Shown here: positions 41,840-51,440 of the stretch, piece after piece
How positions within the stretch are numbered: position 1 is the first letter of the stretch
Layout: each line of letters begins with the position of its first letter
Assembly: GCF_009932335.1 (NCBI RefSeq)
Contig: NZ_BLJF01000001.1
Span: forward strand, 1,736,001 to 1,800,000
From: Pseudomonas asiatica
GTDB lineage: Bacteria; Pseudomonadota; Gammaproteobacteria; Pseudomonadales; Pseudomonadaceae
Length of the DNA stretch: 64,000 bases
Direction: 5' to 3'
Notes under the pieces: generated by a model
Seen by the model: only the letters and a program-made list of their open reading frames with translations
The model's database searches: none
Told to the model about the DNA's origin: nothing
Program-made: the position numbers and the translations under genes

Positions 41840-42513
41840 TGGGCAGCGACCTGGCGCTGTTGCGCCTGCTGCAGCTGGCCAGCCCTGGCTTGCCGGTGGG
41901 TGGCTTCACCTACTCGCAAGGCCTGGAGTGGGCGGTCGAGGCGGGCTGGGTACGGGACGTGGACGGTTTCGCTGCCTGGCAGCGCGAGCAGATCGACGAC
42001 ACCCTGGCCTGCCTCGACTGGCCGGTGCTGGCGCGCTTGTACCACGCCTGCCAGGCCGAGGACGCCGAAGCCTTCGGCCACTGGAGCCGCTTTCTGCTGG
42101 CCAACCGTGAAACCGCCGAGCTGCGTCTGGAAGAACAGCAGCGCGGCGCGGCGCTGGCACGGCTGCTGGACGGCTGGCAACTGGGCCAGGCGCCAGCCTG
42201 GCGGGCCAGCCTAGAACTCACCCAGCTGGGCGGTATGGCCTGGCTGGCTGCGCACTGGGCGATCCCACTGCGCCAGTTGGCCCTGGGCCATGGTTTTGCC
42301 TGGCTGGAGGGCGCGGTAATGGCCGGGGTCAAGCTGGTGCCGTTCGGCCAGCAGGCCGCCCAGACCTTGCTGCGCGACCTGGGGGCAGGGCTGCCCGCGG
42401 CCCTCGACCAGGCACTGGGCCTGGGCGATGACCAGCTTGGCGGCGGCCTGCCGTTGCTGGCCATTGCCTCATCGCGACACGAAACCCAATACACCCGTTT
42501 GTTCCGTTCCTGA
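41839..42513 (+). CDS. ureF: Urease accessory protein UreF
   Basis: 224 residues from the ATG at 41839; a TTG one codon earlier is less likely. It begins with the family pattern [20 protein letters not shown] and [10 protein letters not shown], followed by the all-helical UreF fold with [11 protein letters not shown]. UreF bridges UreD and UreG and checks the GTPase step of nickel insertion. It is tightly coupled to ureJ and lies 11 bp before ureG. Confidence 0.95.
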   Translation: MGSDLALLRLLQLASPGLPVGGFTYSQGLEWAVEAGWVRDVDGFAAWQREQIDDTLACLDWPVLARLYHACQAEDAEAFGHWSRFLLANRETAELRLEEQQRGAALARLLDGWQLGQAPAWRASLELTQLGGMAWLAAHWAIPLRQLALGHGFAWLEGAVMAGVKLVPFGQQAAQTLLRDLGAGLPAALDQALGLGDDQLGGGLPLLAIASSRHETQYTRLFRS

Positions 42514-42524
42514 GGACTGCCTGC

Positions 42525-43148
42525 ATGCAAAGCTATCAACAACCACTGCGCGTCGGTGTCGGCGGCCCGGTCGGCTCCGGCAAGACGGCGCTGCTCGAAG
42601 CCCTGTGCAAGGCCATGCGCGACCATTACCAGATCGCAGTGGTCACCAACGACATTTACACCAAGGAGGACCAGCGTATCCTCACCGAAGCCGGGGCCCT
42701 CGAGCCGGAGCGCATCGTCGGTGTGGAAACCGGCGGCTGCCCGCACACGGCGATACGTGAAGATGCCTCGATGAACCTGGCGGCGGTCGAAGCCCTGGCG
42801 CGCAAGTTTGGCAACCTCGAGGTGATCTTCGTCGAAAGCGGCGGTGACAACCTGAGTGCCACTTTCAGTCCGGAGCTGGCCGACCTGACCATCTACGTGA
42901 TCGACGTGGCCGAAGGCGAGAAGATCCCGCGCAAGGGTGGGCCGGGGATTACCAAGTCGGATTTCCTGGTGATCAACAAGACCGACCTGGCGCCCTATGT
43001 GGGGGCTTCGCTGGAAGTGATGGAGCGCGATACCCAGCGCATGCGCCCGCAGCGGCCATGGACCTTCAGCAACCTGAAGAAGGGCGAGGGGCTGCAGGCG
43101 GTGATCGACTTCATCGTCGAGCGCGGGATGTTGGGTGTGCGCGGCTGA
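42525..43148 (+). CDS. ureG: Urease accessory GTPase UreG
   Basis: 207-residue SIMIBI-class GTPase. The P-loop is [13 protein letters not shown]; the nickel-binding Cys-Pro-His motif is in [34 protein letters not shown] and the guanine motif [10 protein letters not shown] (NKxD) are present. GTP hydrolysis by UreG drives nickel transfer into UreC. It is the last gene of the operon, followed by a REP pair. Confidence 0.97.
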   Translation: MQSYQQPLRVGVGGPVGSGKTALLEALCKAMRDHYQIAVVTNDIYTKEDQRILTEAGALEPERIVGVETGGCPHTAIREDASMNLAAVEALARKFGNLEVIFVESGGDNLSATFSPELADLTIYVIDVAEGEKIPRKGGPGITKSDFLVINKTDLAPYVGASLEVMERDTQRMRPQRPWTFSNLKKGEGLQAVIDFIVERGMLGVRG

Positions 43149-43194
43149 AGACTATGTGCTGCACTTGAGGATGCTTGGCCGCTGCGCGGCCCCT

Positions 43195-43289
43195 TGTAGG
43201 AGCAGCCTTGTGCTGCGAAGAGGCCCGTACTGGCTATGCAGATCTGTTGCCTGTACCGGCCTCTTCGCAGCACAAGGCTGCTCCTACAA
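43195..43289. repeat. Inverted REP pair downstream of urease
   Basis: TTGTAGGAGCAGCCTTGTGC... and its complement form a hairpin nearly identical to the one at 37098-37191, so the urease operon is flanked by matching REP pairs. It may end or stabilise the urease transcript. Confidence 0.8.
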
Positions 43290-43332
43290 AGGACGTGCCA
43301 AGCGAGTGATAAGCGATATGTATTGCCTCTCG

Positions 43333-44061
43333 TTATTTGTGGCAGCAGTTGGGCTTGTCCGGCTGCCCTTCATAACGGTCGTGGTGCCGCACCCAGTCCA
43401 TGGTCCCGGCCTCGTTGCGCCCCAGTGGCGCGATGTCGAGGAAGTTGTAGGTGTTGACCAGGATGTCCAGCCCGCGGGCATAGGTCGAGTAGGTGTGGTA
43501 CACGCTGCCGTCCGGCTCGCGGTAGAACGCACTCAGCCCGGGAAGCTCGCTTTCATCGCCCTCATATGGCTCATAGTTGTACTGCCGCTGGCCCTCGCTG
43601 CCGACGCTGACGCCAAAGTCCTCGTTGAAGCCGCTGCCATGTGACGAATACCAGGGAAACTGCCAGCCCATGCGCCGGCGGAATGCCTGGAACTCGGCAT
43701 ACGGCGCACGCGACACCGCCACCAGCGACACGTCGTGATGGGCCAGGTGCAGGTTGGCGCCGTCAAAGTGGTCGGCCAGGAATGAGCAGCCGTGGCAACC
43801 TTCGCTCCAGCCTTCGGCGAACATGAAGTGGTAAACCAGCAGTTGGCTGCGGCCTGCGAACAGGTCGGCCAGGCTCAGTTCGCCGTCCGGCCCCTGGAAG
43901 CGATACTCGTGCTCCACCTTGACCCAGGGCAGGGCGCGACGGGCTGCGGACAGCGCGTCGCGGTGGCGGGTGAAGGCCTTTTCGTGCAGCCACAGCTGCC
44001 GGCGGGCCGCCAGCCACTGGCTGCGGGAAACCACCGGGTGCCTGCTTTCGCTCGTGCTCAT
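43333..44061 (-). CDS. DUF899-family thioredoxin-like protein
   Basis: 242 residues. DUF899 features: LLVYHFMFAEGWSEGCHGCSF with a CxxC-like CHGC redox site near 90, HDVSLVAVSRAP, and the C-terminal PRE-type sequence EPDGSVYHTYSTYARGLD followed by GTMDWVRHH. These proteins have an AhpC/thioredoxin-like fold and unknown substrate. It stands alone, convergent with ureG and codirectional with the sulfatase gene upstream. Confidence 0.88.
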   Translation of the reverse strand: MSTSESRHPVVSRSQWLAARRQLWLHEKAFTRHRDALSAARRALPWVKVEHEYRFQGPDGELSLADLFAGRSQLLVYHFMFAEGWSEGCHGCSFLADHFDGANLHLAHHDVSLVAVSRAPYAEFQAFRRRMGWQFPWYSSHGSGFNEDFGVSVGSEGQRQYNYEPYEGDESELPGLSAFYREPDGSVYHTYSTYARGLDILVNTYNFLDIAPLGRNEAGTMDWVRHHDRYEGQPDKPNCCHK

Positions 44062-44154
44062 GGTGTTATCTCCACATTGGGTGATTCACACACTAGTCGA
44101 GCACGGGCGGGTTAAATCGACAGGTCGCGGCGGCCCAGCGATGAGTGGTACCGT

Positions 44155-46356
44155 TCAGCCCGAATGGGCGATATGCCCTTCGGTCAGCTCATCCGCTGCT
44201 TCATCTTCCCCTGGCAGCGCGGTTATCACACTGAAGTCGCTGATTTCCACCTGACCACCACCATAGCCCAGCAAATGGAAGGAAAACGCTTTGCGCGCGG
44301 TCGGGTTGTCGAAGCTGAACTCCATTTCCAGCGGCTCTTCGGCGGTCACTTTCACTTCGTAAGGCAAGCCCAGCGGTACGTCCTGCTCCAGCTGTTTGGC
44401 CTTGAGCTGGATATAGGCTGCGCGCTTGGGGTCCAGCGAACGTACCTTGACCCGTACGCGGGTATGCGAACCCTCGGGCATTTCCAGGTACTGGGCGCCG
44501 ATCAGGTTGTCGGCCCAGTCATCTTTGATGCGCTTGCGCAGCTGGATCGGCGATGGGCCGCCGAACTGGTAACGCAGGTTGAGCGGTGTCTGCAGCAGGG
44601 ACTGGTCGAGCACCCCGGCGAGGGCACCGATCTGCTGGCCCAGCAGGCTGTCGCCCAGGCCAAGGTAACGTGCCTGGTCGGCGATGAAGCCCTCGCTGGC
44701 GTAACGCCGGCAGCGCTGCTGGAAGTCGCATTCGGTGAACACACCCCGGCCGTCGTGATAGCGCAGCATGCCGTTGGTGTAGGAGATCATTTCACGACCG
44801 CTGTCGTAATCGCGGTACAGCGAGCGACCGCCGAGCGCCATGGGGATGGGCAGCGCAAAGTAGTCGAGCAGCGAGGTGGCCAGGTCGATATGGCCGTAGG
44901 TGCCCCGCTTGATCCGTGGCAACTGCGCCTGCTCCGGCGCCAGGGTGAGGTTGAAGCCCCAGGACGAGGCCAGGCGCACACCGTCGATGCCGTGGGACTC
45001 GTCGGAAGTCACCACCACCAGGGTGTCCTTGAGTACGCCCTGGCGTTCGAGGTTGTCGAGGAATGCACCGAGCGCATCGTCCAGGTAGGCGACTGCCGCC
45101 TGTTTCGGCGTGTCGTAGCGCTCCATGTACTCGAACGGCGCCGAGTAGGGCTGGTGGGTGCCCACGGTGAGCAGGGTCAACATCCATGGCTTGTCCTGCT
45201 TTTGCAGCTGGCCGACGTAGTTCAGCGCCCCCTCGAAGAAGGAGCGATCATCCTTGCCCCAGGGGAAGTCCAGGTAGTTCTTGTTGCGGAACCACTCCTG
45301 GCCGTGCACCGAGTCAAAGCCGATGTGCGGCATGATGCGGTCCTTGGCCATGAAGCGCAGGCCGGCACCCTGCAGGTAGTGGGTAGTGAAACCGGCCTGG
45401 CGCAACTGCGCTGGCAGGCAGGCCTGGTTGCGATCGTTCTGGGTCAGCAGCTCCATGCCCTTGGGCGTGCCGTTGGCCAGCTTGTCATAGTCACCGCAGA
45501 GCATCGCGTACAGGCCACGGATGGTCTGGTGGGTATGCAGCACGTAGTCCGGGGTGTTCATGCCGCGCTCGGCCCACTGGCTGAGCTTTGGCATCAGCTC
45601 TTCGTCGAAGCGGCTGTGCAGGGCCTGGCGGTTGGGCCGCAGGTAGGCCCCGGGGATGCCTTCCACGGTGATGATCAGCAGGTTGCGGGCGTTGCCTGGC
45701 CCGGCGAGCAGCCGCTGGCCATGCAGGTCGGACTGGGTCAGGCCGGTACTGGCCAGAGGGGTGAAGGTATGTGTGCGGCCCATCCAGCCTTCGACCTGGC
45801 GCTGCAGGTTGCCGGCCCCGGCCGACAGCAACTGGTGGGTGAGGTTGTATTGCCGCCATTGGTCGGCGTCGGAAGGTACCAGTTGCTGGCTGCCCCAATG
45901 GGCGCCAAACAGCAGCAGCGGAATGGCCCAGGCCTTGCGTGGCACCGGCTGGCTGCGTTGGCTACGGCTGCGCCAGGCGATGGCCAGCCAGCCCAGCAGG
46001 CCGGTGCCCATGATCAAGGGCAGCCAGGCATGGGCCAGGCCACCACCGGTCGAGTTTTCCATGAACTGCGGGTCGAGCAGGTATGTCAGGTCAGCGCTGG
46101 TGGGCAAACGGCCAACCGCGCTGACCAGTTCGGCCGAAGCCACCCAGAGGGCCGCCCAGGCCAGCAATACGGGGAGCGCCAACCACCACGGCCGACGGTG
46201 CAGCAGCAAGACCAGCAGGCTGCCGAGTGCGAGGTCGGACAGGTAACCGAGCGGGTTGGACCAACCCAGCATGGCGCGCGTACCCAGTGGGATCACCAGT
46301 ACCAGGGTCGCCAGGGCGACAAGCCGGGTACGTGGGTGGTCTGACAGGTTCTTCAC
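44155..46356 (-). CDS. LTA-synthase-family membrane sulfatase/phosphoglycerol transferase
   Basis: 733 residues. About five TM segments lie at 10-27, 38-53, 57-76, 109-128 and 143-158, followed by a periplasmic sulfatase-fold domain: NLLIITVEG (metal ligand region), LHTHQTIRGLYAML with the nucleophilic Thr, VVVTSDESHG (Asp/His metal ligands) and a beta-rich C-terminal extension. Related enzymes move phosphoglycerol or phosphoethanolamine groups onto glycans or lipids; Pseudomonas members may modify periplasmic glucans or envelope polymers. Substrate not assignable. Upstream lies the convergent end region of the fap operon. Confidence 0.88.
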   Translation of the reverse strand: MKNLSDHPRTRLVALATLVLVIPLGTRAMLGWSNPLGYLSDLALGSLLVLLLHRRPWWLALPVLLAWAALWVASAELVSAVGRLPTSADLTYLLDPQFMENSTGGGLAHAWLPLIMGTGLLGWLAIAWRSRSQRSQPVPRKAWAIPLLLFGAHWGSQQLVPSDADQWRQYNLTHQLLSAGAGNLQRQVEGWMGRTHTFTPLASTGLTQSDLHGQRLLAGPGNARNLLIITVEGIPGAYLRPNRQALHSRFDEELMPKLSQWAERGMNTPDYVLHTHQTIRGLYAMLCGDYDKLANGTPKGMELLTQNDRNQACLPAQLRQAGFTTHYLQGAGLRFMAKDRIMPHIGFDSVHGQEWFRNKNYLDFPWGKDDRSFFEGALNYVGQLQKQDKPWMLTLLTVGTHQPYSAPFEYMERYDTPKQAAVAYLDDALGAFLDNLERQGVLKDTLVVVTSDESHGIDGVRLASSWGFNLTLAPEQAQLPRIKRGTYGHIDLATSLLDYFALPIPMALGGRSLYRDYDSGREMISYTNGMLRYHDGRGVFTECDFQQRCRRYASEGFIADQARYLGLGDSLLGQQIGALAGVLDQSLLQTPLNLRYQFGGPSPIQLRKRIKDDWADNLIGAQYLEMPEGSHTRVRVKVRSLDPKRAAYIQLKAKQLEQDVPLGLPYEVKVTAEEPLEMEFSFDNPTARKAFSFHLLGYGGGQVEISDFSVITALPGEDEAADELTEGHIAHSG

Positions 46357-46450
46357 GAAAACATCCCTTTTGCCATTAAATCGTCATGCAACTGTGCTTG
46401 ATGATAACAGGCCGTGACATGGAAGGCGGTCCGGGACAAGGCTGGTAACC

Positions 46451-46478
46451 AAAACCGGGCCCTTTAGCGCGGGCCCGG
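46451..46478 (-). terminator. Terminator of the fap operon
   Basis: On the minus strand an 8-bp perfect stem (CCGGGCCC/GGGCCCGG) with an 8-base loop is followed by TTTTGG. It lies 14 bp after the fapF stop. Confidence 0.8.
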
Positions 46479-46491
46479 CCGATGGCAAGTA

Positions 46492-47772
46492 TCAGAAGTA
46501 GTAGGGGAATTTCAGGCTGAAGGAAAAGTCCGGTGCGTCATCGGTCAGACCAATGGACAGGTTGGGCACGATGGTCAGGTTGTCGGTGGCGGCGAAGGTC
46601 ATGCCGATGTTGAAGTTGGCTGCGTTGTAGTCGCTGTTGGAGATCGACTGCCAGTCACCACCATCCGGCTTTATCTTGCTCTTGCGGGCGAACTGGTCGG
46701 ACACCGAGAACGACATGCTCATCTTCTCGTTCAGGGCAAAGGCGATACCGCCGCCGATCTGCCAGGAGTCGCCCAGCTTCACGTCGCCGGGTACCTTGCT
46801 GTTGACCTGTGGGCTGATGTCGCTGAACGAGTCTTCCATGTTGTAGGTATAGGACAGGCTGCCGAAGAGCACGGCCGGGTCGAACGTCTTGACCAGCGAG
46901 ATGCCCGGCGTGATCGACCAGACGCCGTTGCCGGTCGGCAGGCTTTCCGGTACCGACAGGTTGTCGTTGCCCTCGACCTGGCGCAATTTGATGCCATAGG
47001 GGTCTTTGCCGGTCGGTGCCTTTATGCGCAAGGTAGCGACGGCGTCAGGCCAGGTCTCGTCTTCGTCGAGGAACTTGTAGGCGACGCCGACGTTGACGTC
47101 GCCAATTTCCGGGTCGCGGGTTACGGTTTCGTCCGAGGTGCTCGCCCCGGCTCCCCCCGCACCGCCGGAAGAGTAGGTGGATTCGCGGTACACCACCGGG
47201 ACGTTGATGTCGAACTGCCAACGCTGGGCGAGGTTGTAGCGGGCAGTCATGTCCAGGGTCCAGTTATCTGCCTTCACCCGGTCAAGGTTGATACTGCCGA
47301 GGAAGATCGAGTCCAGTGCCAGGAAGCCGTTGAGCACCAGCGCCCGAGTATCGTAGTGGGTATAGGTGACACCGGTCTCGAAGCTGAACTTGCCGCCGCC
47401 GAAGAAGCCGCTGGCCTCGTCATACAGGTTGGACACGCTCTGTGCCGGTTCGGCGTCGGCGGTCAGCGCCTGACCATAGGAGCTGCCGGTGGTGCCCGGT
47501 GCACCCGATGCCACCGTCTGTGCGCCCTTGACCCCTTCGGCCGGGGACCTGACCAGGCGTTTGGGCGGTGGTGCTGCCGGGGTTTCCTCGACCTGGCGTA
47601 CGCGCTGCTCCAGCACCATCAGCGCTTGCTGCTGGGCTTCGTAGCGACGTTTCAGCTCCATCAGTTCCTGCTTGAGAGCCTCAACCTGCGGGTCGGAGGC
47701 GGCGTAGAGCAATGTGGCCGGGGCCAAGGTGGTCAAACACACAAAAACTTTGAGCGATAAAGATCGGTGCAT
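46492..47772 (-). CDS. fapF: Functional amyloid outer-membrane channel FapF
   Basis: 426 residues from the ATG at 47772; the longer frame upstream is not family-like. A signal peptide ([17 protein letters not shown]) is followed by an N-terminal coiled-coil plug segment ([20 protein letters not shown]), a Pro/Ala-rich linker, and a beta-barrel from about 120 ending in KFPYYF with a terminal Phe. FapF forms the trimeric pore that secretes FapB/FapC and FapE. Last gene of fapABCDEF; a good terminator follows. Confidence 0.93.
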   Translation of the reverse strand: MHRSLSLKVFVCLTTLAPATLLYAASDPQVEALKQELMELKRRYEAQQQALMVLEQRVRQVEETPAAPPPKRLVRSPAEGVKGAQTVASGAPGTTGSSYGQALTADAEPAQSVSNLYDEASGFFGGGKFSFETGVTYTHYDTRALVLNGFLALDSIFLGSINLDRVKADNWTLDMTARYNLAQRWQFDINVPVVYRESTYSSGGAGGAGASTSDETVTRDPEIGDVNVGVAYKFLDEDETWPDAVATLRIKAPTGKDPYGIKLRQVEGNDNLSVPESLPTGNGVWSITPGISLVKTFDPAVLFGSLSYTYNMEDSFSDISPQVNSKVPGDVKLGDSWQIGGGIAFALNEKMSMSFSVSDQFARKSKIKPDGGDWQSISNSDYNAANFNIGMTFAATDNLTIVPNLSIGLTDDAPDFSFSLKFPYYF

Positions 47773-47818
47773 GGAATTGCCGTCCCTGCCGACTTCTTTT
47801 GATGAGACTGAGCGTAGA

Positions 47819-48571
47819 TCAGTATCCGAATGTGCGAAGTCCTTTGAGCTGATCAAGGCTACCGTTCAGCGAAGCGGCTGTTGGCACGCTTTCACGCATC
47901 ACCACATTGAGCGTGGTGACGTTGTTCACCCTGTTGCCATTGCCCAGCAGCGTCGAGTTCTGCATCAAGCCACCCTGCGCCAGACGCTGCACGCTGCTGC
48001 CCTGGTTGTTACTGGCATTGATATTGAACTGCACCCCTACGCCGCTGGCAGACACACTCAGCGCACCCGCGCCGTTTTCGCCCGTCAGCGTCTGGCCGTT
48101 GGCCAGTGCTTGGCCCTGCGGCTGCATGGCGGGCGCCTGGTTGGCCTTGGAGACATTGACGGCGACATCGTTGTAGGCGGTGTTGTTGTCGCCAGCGGCG
48201 CGTACCACCTGGGTAACACCCTCTGTGGTGTTGAGGCCGGCACCGCCCGTGACGGTACCGGTACCTGGTGCGGTGGATCCAGCTGACGTTGTGCCGGTGC
48301 CGCTTTCGTCGATCAACGACACATAGAATTGCGGTTTGATGGTTGACTGCTGAATCTGCATCGTGCTCGTGGCACCGATCACGTCCCCTTTGGCATTCTG
48401 CCAGGTGCTGGACATGACAATACCGAAACTCACGATCCGCCCCGGCATCACGTAGCGGCCACGCAGGGTCGCCAACTCATGGTCCTTCAGCTCGATGGGC
48501 TTGAACGTTTCGGCATGGGTGGGAAGGCTGACGGCCAGGCATGCGATCGCGAGCCAGAATGGGTTCTTCAT
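47819..48571 (-). CDS. fapE: Functional amyloid accessory/minor component FapE
   Basis: 250 residues from the ATG at 48571 after GGAGCACCCC; earlier in-frame starts overlap fapD. Signal peptide [19 protein letters not shown]. The mature part begins [25 protein letters not shown], typical of FapE, and is Asn/Gln/Ser/Thr-rich later with [12 protein letters not shown] and a C-terminal GLRTFGY. FapE is secreted through FapF and found at low level in amyloid preparations. Order and spacing match other Pseudomonas fap operons. Confidence 0.9.
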   Translation of the reverse strand: MKNPFWLAIACLAVSLPTHAETFKPIELKDHELATLRGRYVMPGRIVSFGIVMSSTWQNAKGDVIGATSTMQIQQSTIKPQFYVSLIDESGTGTTSAGSTAPGTGTVTGGAGLNTTEGVTQVVRAAGDNNTAYNDVAVNVSKANQAPAMQPQGQALANGQTLTGENGAGALSVSASGVGVQFNINASNNQGSSVQRLAQGGLMQNSTLLGNGNRVNNVTTLNVVMRESVPTAASLNGSLDQLKGLRTFGY

Positions 48572-48617
48572 TGGGGTGCTCCCCGGAGCCTCGTGCTCCT
48601 TGTCGTTGCAAGAGTCG

Positions 48618-49298
48618 TTAGAAGAAGTCGCTTTTGATGAAACCGAAGTCCAGCAGCTCTGCATCCTGCACCGGGGTGAAGTTGTTCACCCGGCCCTTGG
48701 CGGTCAGCGGCAGGGGCGGGTCGAGCAGGATGTTGTGCTTGTCGTAGCCTTGGCCGATGACGGCGAAGATGATGCCGTTCCAGCCCTTGAGAAAATCATC
48801 GACCTTGTAACGCTTGTGGCCCAGTACCGGGTCACCGATATACACCCAACCCTTGTCGACCTTCTGCATGACCACGAAGTGCTTGTAGCCGCGCACGTCC
48901 ATCAGCACCACGACCGGGATGCGCACGCTGTGCAGGGTCTCGGGTGCCACCCGGTAGCCGCGGGCACGCATCCCCAGGCTTTCCACGTAGCGTTTCATGT
49001 CGAGCATCGAGAAGCCTTGCGTGCGCACCAGGTCCTGGTCGGCGTGGGCCAGCATACCTTCGATGATCTGTTGCTCGTCCACATCCAGCCAGTAGGCCTG
49101 GCGCAGGATGGTGGCCAGCGCGGCGGCGCCGCAGCTGAAGTCGGTTTTCTGTTGCACCAGGTCAGCGAACTTGCGCTCGCGTACGCTCTGGATGGGCTTG
49201 AACACCACGGCGCCGCCCGGCAGGACGGACAGCGGCATTTGTGCAGCTTCGCTCATGCTGGCCAGGCACAGCAAAAACGCCAGGGCAATGATGCGCAT
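48618..49298 (-). CDS. fapD: Functional amyloid C39-like peptidase FapD
   Basis: 226 residues from the ATG at 49298. Signal peptide RIIALAFLLCLASMSEA. Peptidase C39-like core with Cys in TDFSCGAAALATIL (near 66), His in YKHFVVM and Asp in IGDPVLGHKRY, the Cys-His-Asp triad. FapD is a periplasmic protease needed for fibril assembly, possibly processing FapF or other Fap proteins. It lies after a strong hairpin downstream of fapC. Confidence 0.92.
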   Translation of the reverse strand: MRIIALAFLLCLASMSEAAQMPLSVLPGGAVVFKPIQSVRERKFADLVQQKTDFSCGAAALATILRQAYWLDVDEQQIIEGMLAHADQDLVRTQGFSMLDMKRYVESLGMRARGYRVAPETLHSVRIPVVVLMDVRGYKHFVVMQKVDKGWVYIGDPVLGHKRYKVDDFLKGWNGIIFAVIGQGYDKHNILLDPPLPLTAKGRVNNFTPVQDAELLDFGFIKSDFF

Positions 49299-49328
49299 GA
49301 TCGGATGCCTTCCGGTTCTGTTGAAGAA

Positions 49329-49348
49329 AGGCCCCCCGAAGGGGGCCT
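49329..49348 (-). terminator. UUCG-capped hairpin between fapC and fapD (attenuator candidate)
   Basis: On the minus strand AGGCCCCC-TTCG-GGGGGCCT forms an 8-bp GC-rich stem with the extra-stable UUCG tetraloop, followed by TTCTTC. It lies 12 bp after the fapC stop and 30 bp before the fapD start. It could partly end transcription or protect the fapABC mRNA, raising subunit over accessory protein levels. Confidence 0.7.
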
Positions 49349-49360
49349 CAAGCACAGCGA

Positions 49361-50812
49361 TCAGAACGAGGTGTTGGAGATGGCCAGCGAGTTGCTCTGC
49401 TGGTTGCCCACACCGGCTGCCACGTTCACGCCCAGGTTGCCACTGCCGCCATTCACCGAACCACTAAGGGTTGCAGTGTTGGTAACAGGGTTTGCCCATC
49501 CGGTCGGGGTCAGCACTTGGAAGGACACGGTATTGCTCAAGTCGTAGGCACTGCTTTCGCTGTAGCTCTTCGACACGTCGTTCGACGATTGAGACGATTT
49601 CTCGCCAGACTTTTCAAACGCCGATTCCGATGCATTGGCATAGGACGACTCGTGAGCCTTCTCATACGAGGAGTCGCGAGACTTCTCGTAGCTCGATTGG
49701 CGAGCCTTGTCATACGACGAGTCGAATGCCTTCTCGAACGACTTGTCGTAAGAGCTTTCCCGCGAGTGGTCGACATCCACATTGAGCGATGCATTGAGCG
49801 AGGCATCGAAGCTGTCGGTGCGAGTGCGCTCGTGACGGCCGTAATCGGTGCTCGTGGTGCGGGTCGCATCGGCTGCCGCAGCCAGGGAGGCGCTCAGGCT
49901 GGCACTGCTGGACGAACTGGCGTTGCCGGACATCGAACCACTGGCATTCCAGCTGTTGGAGCCGCTGGCAGTGGAACTGTGCGAACCACTGGCGTTCATG
50001 CTGCTCGAACCGCTGGAGTTCCAGCCACTGGAGCCACTGGAGCTGGCACTTCGCGAGCCGGCCACGCTGAAGCTCGATGACGAGCTGCGGTCGTCGGTCG
50101 AATTGAACGTGCCCTCACGCGAGCTGGAACCGCTCTTGGTGGTGGTGATGGTCAGCGTATCCACCCGGTAGGTGCGGTCGGCGCCGTTGTTCACCGTCAG
50201 GCCTGGGCCGTTCTGGTCGGCAGAGGCGGTGGCAGTGGCATTGCCCAGCGGGGCACCGGTGTTGGCGATGGCCATGGTGTTCTTCTGCTGGTTCAGGTCG
50301 CCGCCAGCGATGTTGATGCCGACGTTACCCTCGGCACCATCGGCCGAGCCGGTCATGACTGCCGAGTTCTGGGTGGACCAGTTGTCGACACGGTTGTTGT
50401 TGCTGAACTGGCGAACGTCAGCGGTGGCTTCGGCGGTGCCGAACACGAAGCTGTTGTCCAGGCTGGACTCGGACGATGCATTGGCAATAGCCGCAGCATT
50501 GTCCTGCTGGTTGCCGTTACCGGCTGCCACGTTGACACCCACGTTGCCGCTTGCACCCGTGGCCGAGCTGCTCATTTCGGCTTCGTTGATGGTGCCTTGG
50601 TTGGTGATGGTGTTACCCGTGCTGCGTTGGCTGTCCATGGCGTTGGCTGTGGCATACACAGGGATCCGGGTGGGAGGAGGGGTGTGATGCCCGTTATTGT
50701 GGTGACCATTGTGGTGCCCGCCACGCCGGTCGTTCTGATCAGCTTGTACAGCAACAGCCATGACCGCAGCAATTGCGAAAACCAGAGGCTTGATTGCCAT
50801 CGAGGGTTTCAT
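49361..50812 (-). CDS. fapC: Major functional amyloid subunit FapC with enlarged linkers
   Basis: 483 residues, about twice the size of the ~250-residue FapC of P. fluorescens UK4. Signal peptide VFAIAAVMAVAVQA, then a His/Asn-rich start (HHNGHHNNGHH). Three amyloid repeats are visible: GNVGVNVAAGNGNQQ (about 90), GNVGINIAGGDLNQQ (about 163) and GNLGVNVAAGVGNQQ (near the end). The second linker is hugely expanded: a Ser/Gly/Asn-rich block, then several 8-residue units of the type SSYEKARD. It lies between fapB (48 bp) and fapD. Forms extracellular amyloid fibres in biofilm. Confidence 0.93.
   Translation of the reverse strand: MKPSMAIKPLVFAIAAVMAVAVQADQNDRRGGHHNGHHNNGHHTPPPTRIPVYATANAMDSQRSTGNTITNQGTINEAEMSSSATGASGNVGVNVAAGNGNQQDNAAAIANASSESSLDNSFVFGTAEATADVRQFSNNNRVDNWSTQNSAVMTGSADGAEGNVGINIAGGDLNQQKNTMAIANTGAPLGNATATASADQNGPGLTVNNGADRTYRVDTLTITTTKSGSSSREGTFNSTDDRSSSSSFSVAGSRSASSSGSSGWNSSGSSSMNASGSHSSTASGSNSWNASGSMSGNASSSSSASLSASLAAAADATRTTSTDYGRHERTRTDSFDASLNASLNVDVDHSRESSYDKSFEKAFDSSYDKARQSSYEKSRDSSYEKAHESSYANASESAFEKSGEKSSQSSNDVSKSYSESSAYDLSNTVSFQVLTPTGWANPVTNTATLSGSVNGGSGNLGVNVAAGVGNQQSNSLAISNTSF
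49605..49765 (-). repeat. 24-bp coding repeats in the FapC linker
   Basis: About six tandem units encode the octapeptide SSY(D/E)K-x-x-(E/D/Q), for example SSYDKARQ, SSYEKSRD, SSYEKAHE and SSYANASE. The repeats are imperfect, so they are older than a recent slippage event. Confidence 0.7.
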
Positions 50813-50860
50813 GGTGATTCTCCGTACTTTTAGGTTAAGTGTTGTTCTTAACTGGATGGG

Positions 50861-51439
50861 TCAATCCGCGACCCGGATGCTCAAGGTGTTGGCCATTCGG
50901 TTTCCCACCCCGGCACTCTGGTTCAACTGAATCACTCCACGGCTACCGGTGAAGGCCTGGTCACTGGTGGTGACCAGGCGATGGCCAGTTGAAGTGTCAA
51001 TCGGACCGGAGTTGTTGAGCAGCGCCACGTTCTGTTGCATGAGGACGCTGTCGTCGATGCTTTGCGGCTGTGCACCGAGACTGATGCTCAGTGCGTTCGC
51101 TTGCTGGGTGTTGGCGCCGGCGCTCTGGTTGACCCCCAGGGCGCCGCTACCGTTGCTGAAGGCGTCGCCCTGTATGGTCGCGCGCGCGTCCATCGCGGAA
51201 GTTGCGGGGGCGTTCAGCCGTTGGCGGATTTGCGTGGTGGCGCCAGCCTCGGGCCCTGCGGCGAAGGCGCGCGCGTTGGCCTGTTGCTGTTGGTCGCCGG
51301 CTGCCTGGTTGACCGACAGGTTGCCCTGGTAACGGCTGCCCGAGCTGTCGATGTCGGCATTGTTGATCACGGGGACCGGGGATTGCGCGAAGGCCGATGT
51401 ACTGCACAGCGTGACCAGGATCAGCAGCGTGTGCTTCAT
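50861..51439 (-). CDS. fapB: Minor functional amyloid subunit/nucleator FapB
   Basis: 192 residues with signal peptide KHTLLILVTLCSTSAFA. Three FapB/C-type amyloid repeats: GNLSVNQAAGDQQQQANA, GALGVNQSAGANTQQANA and GVIQLNQSAGVGNRMANT at the C-terminus, separated by short linkers. FapB is thought to nucleate FapC fibre growth. It starts 1 bp after the fapA stop, so it is tightly coupled to fapA. Confidence 0.93.
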   Translation of the reverse strand: MKHTLLILVTLCSTSAFAQSPVPVINNADIDSSGSRYQGNLSVNQAAGDQQQQANARAFAAGPEAGATTQIRQRLNAPATSAMDARATIQGDAFSNGSGALGVNQSAGANTQQANALSISLGAQPQSIDDSVLMQQNVALLNNSGPIDTSTGHRLVTTSDQAFTGSRGVIQLNQSAGVGNRMANTLSIRVAD

Positions 51440-51440
51440 C

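Noticed and set aside
44164..46344. 726-residue plus-strand frame
   Set aside because: It is the complement of the sulfatase gene; no family features are present and there is no ribosome site.
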